DNA of 6,488 nucleotides from positions 1 through 6,488 of the forward strand of contig JAJYJE010000058.1 in assembly GCA_021789715.1 (NCBI GenBank), given 5' to 3'. The notes beneath the pieces were generated by a model. It worked only from the letters and a program-made list of their open reading frames with translations, searched no databases and was not told the DNA's origin. Of this stretch, positions 4,897 to 6,488 are shown piece by piece. Within the stretch, counting starts at the first letter, position 1. The number at the start of each line of letters is the position of its first letter. Both the position numbers and the translations under genes were made by a program. The stretch comes from a bacterium (lineage in GTDB: Bacteria; Patescibacteriota; Doudnabacteria; UBA920).

Positions 4897-5424
4897 ATGT
4901 CCAATGACGAGCAACAGCAGAATCAGGAGGAGCAGATTACATTAGAAAAGCTTGAAGCCGATTTGGATCAGGCTGTGTCCGGCTGGAAGCGCACCGCGGC
5001 CGACTTCGAAAATTACAAGCGCCGGAGCGAAGTGGAGAAAAAAGAACTTTTGGAATTTGCCAAAGAGGTCACCGTTGTCAAACTGCTGCCTACAATAGAT
5101 GCTTTGGAGCAAGCGTTAAGGCATTTACCCGCAATCAATGGGGAAGCGCCGGAAGACCAGCAGAAGTTTGTCGAGGCTTATGTAAATTGGCAGAATGGCG
5201 TAAATGGCATTGTCAGGCAGCTGGATAAAGTCCTAGGCGAACTGGGCGTAAAGAAAATCGAAGCCATTGGTAAAAAGTTCGATCCTAACTTCCATGAAGC
5301 ACTTAGAGAAGTGGAATCGGAAGCGGATGATGGAACGGTGGTGGATGAATTGCAATCCGGGTTTGAACTGAACGGGAAAGTGATAAGGCCAAGCCAGGTG
5401 GTTATTAGTAAAAAGAAATCATGA
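4897..5424 (+). CDS. grpE: Nucleotide exchange factor GrpE
   Basis: A 175-residue cytoplasmic co-chaperone that releases ADP from DnaK. Residues 1-15 are a disordered Gln/Glu-rich head. Residues about 15-115 form the long dimerising helix with the family pattern WKRTAADFENYKRR (30-43) and LLPTIDALEQAL (63-74). The C-terminal beta domain carries the signature from FDPNFHEAL (128-136) through GFELNGKVIRPSQVVIS (155-171). Length is normal for the family. No SD precedes ATG 4897; the bases upstream are AT-rich, so translation may begin by another route. The stop TGA shares ATGA with the next start, and dnaK follows one gene later. It is probably in the HrcA-controlled transcript, unless the inverted repeat upstream interrupts it. 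Confidence 0.97.
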   Translation: MSNDEQQQNQEEQITLEKLEADLDQAVSGWKRTAADFENYKRRSEVEKKELLEFAKEVTVVKLLPTIDALEQALRHLPAINGEAPEDQQKFVEAYVNWQNGVNGIVRQLDKVLGELGVKKIEAIGKKFDPNFHEALREVESEADDGTVVDELQSGFELNGKVIRPSQVVISKKKS

Positions 5425-6032
5425 ATAAGTACAAGTTCATAAGCGGAATATTGTTGGTATTTTTAGTCATATTGGGTGCCTTTACTTTTTTGCTGATGAC
5501 TAGTCCGGCTCGGGTAATGTATTGGTGGGAGAAACATATTCAACATAAGAATGTGACAGTGACTCTTAGTAATCCTTCCGCTTCTCCAATGGTCCCGATT
5601 GCAACTTCCAGTATAGTAGCAATTGTGCCGACGACAACCGTAAGTTCGACTTTACCGGATGAATATCTTAATTCCAAGTACCGTGTACTTGGGACTTTCC
5701 AGAATTTTGGTGCGAGTACTACGGTTGCGGATATTAACCAGCTAATCAATCAGGTTGCATTAGTTGTTGTCACCGACCGGACTACTGACGGACAGAATGA
5801 TTCCCAATGCGGTTCTATATACACCCAGCCAGTTTGCTATTTCTTCATGGAGCCGTTGTATGTTTATGGCGCTCCAAGCCATGCGGTGTATTTGGGAAGT
5901 TTGGAACACAAAGGTGCATTTATCCCCAGCAGCATCAAATTTATAGCTCCGGATATGGTGGAATTCCATACAGCTGATGGTGATGCAGGATGCTTTTCTG
6001 ATACGACGTGGCAACTTAATTTAAGCCAATAG
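5421..6032 (+). CDS. Unknown membrane-anchored extracytoplasmic protein
   Basis: I do not recognise this 203-residue protein. Residues 6-28 are one hydrophobic segment after a basic start (MNKYK), which reads as an uncleaved N-terminal anchor, so the rest should face outward. Residues about 45-78 are low-complexity Ser/Thr/Pro/Val-rich, a likely linker. Residues about 82-203 look like a small folded domain with three cysteines (130, 139 and 191); C130 and C139 could form a disulfide. Motifs seen are SKYRVLGTFQNFG, VCYFFMEPLYVYG and the C-terminal DTTWQLNLSQ. The ATG overlaps the grpE stop as ATGA, so it is translationally coupled, and dnaK starts 66 bases later. Its bases look more AT-rich than the flanking chaperone genes. 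Placing an exported protein inside grpE-dnaK is odd and suggests insertion, or an envelope-stress role; neither is shown. Confidence 0.8.
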   Translation: MNKYKFISGILLVFLVILGAFTFLLMTSPARVMYWWEKHIQHKNVTVTLSNPSASPMVPIATSSIVAIVPTTTVSSTLPDEYLNSKYRVLGTFQNFGASTTVADINQLINQVALVVVTDRTTDGQNDSQCGSIYTQPVCYFFMEPLYVYGAPSHAVYLGSLEHKGAFIPSSIKFIAPDMVEFHTADGDAGCFSDTTWQLNLSQ

Positions 6033-6058
6033 TAAATTTACACAAATTGATCATAAAG

Positions 6059-6079
6059 AAGGTTGCGCAGACCAACCTT
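6059..6079 (+). promoter_or_regulatory. Hairpin in the dnaK leader
   Basis: AAGGTTG (6059-6065) and CAACCTT (6073-6079) are perfectly complementary around a 7-base loop. The hairpin ends 6 bases before the dnaK SD. No T-tract follows, so it is not a classical terminator. It may stabilise or be a processing site for the dnaK message. Confidence 0.5.
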
Positions 6080-6085
6080 AATTAT

Positions 6086-6091
6086 AAGGAG
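6086..6091 (+). promoter_or_regulatory. Strong Shine-Dalgarno AAGGAG of dnaK
   Basis: AAGGAG lies 7 bases before ATG 6099. It is the best ribosome binding site in the operon, in contrast with hrcA and grpE, which lack a clear one. It fixes the dnaK start. Confidence 0.85.
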
Positions 6092-6098
6092 AACTATT

Positions 6099-6488
6099 AT
6101 GCCAAAAATTATAGGGATAGACTTGGGAACATCAAATAGCGCGGCGGCGGTGATGCAGGGCGGCAGTCCGACCATTATTCCGGCGGCAGAAGGTACATCA
6201 GCCGCGGGAAAAGCTTTCCCGTCGTACGTGGCTTTTACCAAGGAAGGCCAGCTTTTGGTCGGCGAACCGGCCAGGCGCCAGGCTGTGACCAACCCGGAAG
6301 GGACCATTTTTGAAGCCAAGCGCAAGATGGGCACCGCGTTTAAGTACAATATCCACGGCAAAGATTATACGCCGGAACAGATTAGCGCGTTCATTTTGCA
6401 GAAGATCAAGAAAGACGCGGAAACATTTTTGGGCGAACCGGTAACCAAAGCGGTTATTACCGTACCGGCGTACTTTGACGACAGCCAG
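6099..6488 (+). CDS. dnaK: Chaperone DnaK (Hsp70), N-terminal 130 residues
   Basis: The frame runs off the window end with no stop; 130 codons are visible, all in the ATPase domain. Hsp70 signatures are [10 protein letters not shown] (5-14, phosphate-binding loop, with S where DLGTTNS is commonest), [10 protein letters not shown], a KRKMG helix and [13 protein letters not shown] at the end. DnaK is the ATP-driven protein-folding chaperone that works with GrpE and DnaJ. The stretch after KRKMG goes directly to [11 protein letters not shown], so the insert of just over 20 residues found in E. coli-type DnaK is absent, as in Bacillus. After AAEG the chain reads [10 protein letters not shown], a little longer than the usual RTTPS loop. 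It follows the unknown membrane gene by 66 bases with a strong SD. dnaJ, if linked, would be beyond the window. Confidence 0.98.
   Translation, partial: MPKIIGIDLGTSNSAAAVMQGGSPTIIPAAEGTSAAGKAFPSYVAFTKEGQLLVGEPARRQAVTNPEGTIFEAKRKMGTAFKYNIHGKDYTPEQISAFILQKIKKDAETFLGEPVTKAVITVPAYFDDSQ

Noticed and set aside
6047..6084. A separate dnaK promoter in the gap before dnaK
   Set aside because: TTGATC at 6047 has no -10-like hexamer at 16-18 bases; the TA-rich bases near 6079-6084 are too far away.

Overview
The window looks like chromosomal DNA of a Candidate Phyla Radiation (Patescibacteria, probably Parcubacteria-like) bacterium. The evidence is indirect. It includes secreted surface proteins with Ig-like and degenerate ~55-70 residue repeats of a kind common in that group, an unusually short HrcA (250 residues), a DnaK N-terminus of the short 'monoderm' type with a modified loop, small intergenic gaps, and several starts without a clear Shine-Dalgarno. 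TGA is used as a normal stop (end of grpE), so nothing suggests a recoded genetic code. No tRNA, rRNA, CRISPR or IS element is visible.

Layout: (1) 1-2026, plus strand: two envelope genes in a row. The first is the 3' part of a Big_5 (SbsA Ig-like) protein. The second is a signal-peptide protein with a chitobiase C-terminal-like domain, a nine-glycine linker and four repeats in an ABAB pattern. (2) 2027-2501: a sigma70-type promoter, a leader rich in inverted repeats, a 76-residue Com-like zinc-ribbon gene and a perfect bidirectional terminator. (3) 2508-3784, minus strand: ccdA-msrB, a probable two-gene methionine-sulfoxide repair operon in which a membrane thiol carrier lies upstream of the reductase, with its own promoter at 3832-3860. 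(4) 3948-6488, plus strand: the heat-shock operon hrcA - grpE - unknown membrane-anchored protein - dnaK (cut by the window end). It is driven by a promoter whose -35 box is embedded in a CIRCE operator, and a second, degenerate CIRCE-like site lies over the expected transcription start.

How the genes work together: HrcA should repress its own operon through CIRCE, controlling GrpE and DnaK, the nucleotide exchange factor and chaperone. CcdA probably passes reducing power across the membrane, and MsrB repairs oxidised methionine. The two stress-related transcription units diverge from 3785-4040, which carries both promoters.

Points most worth a second look: the tandem CIRCE arrangement, the unknown anchored protein translationally coupled to grpE inside the chaperone operon, the structured leader of the Com-like gene, and the CcdA-MsrB pair that lacks an adjacent thioredoxin-like partner. 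No wholly new multi-gene system is evident.
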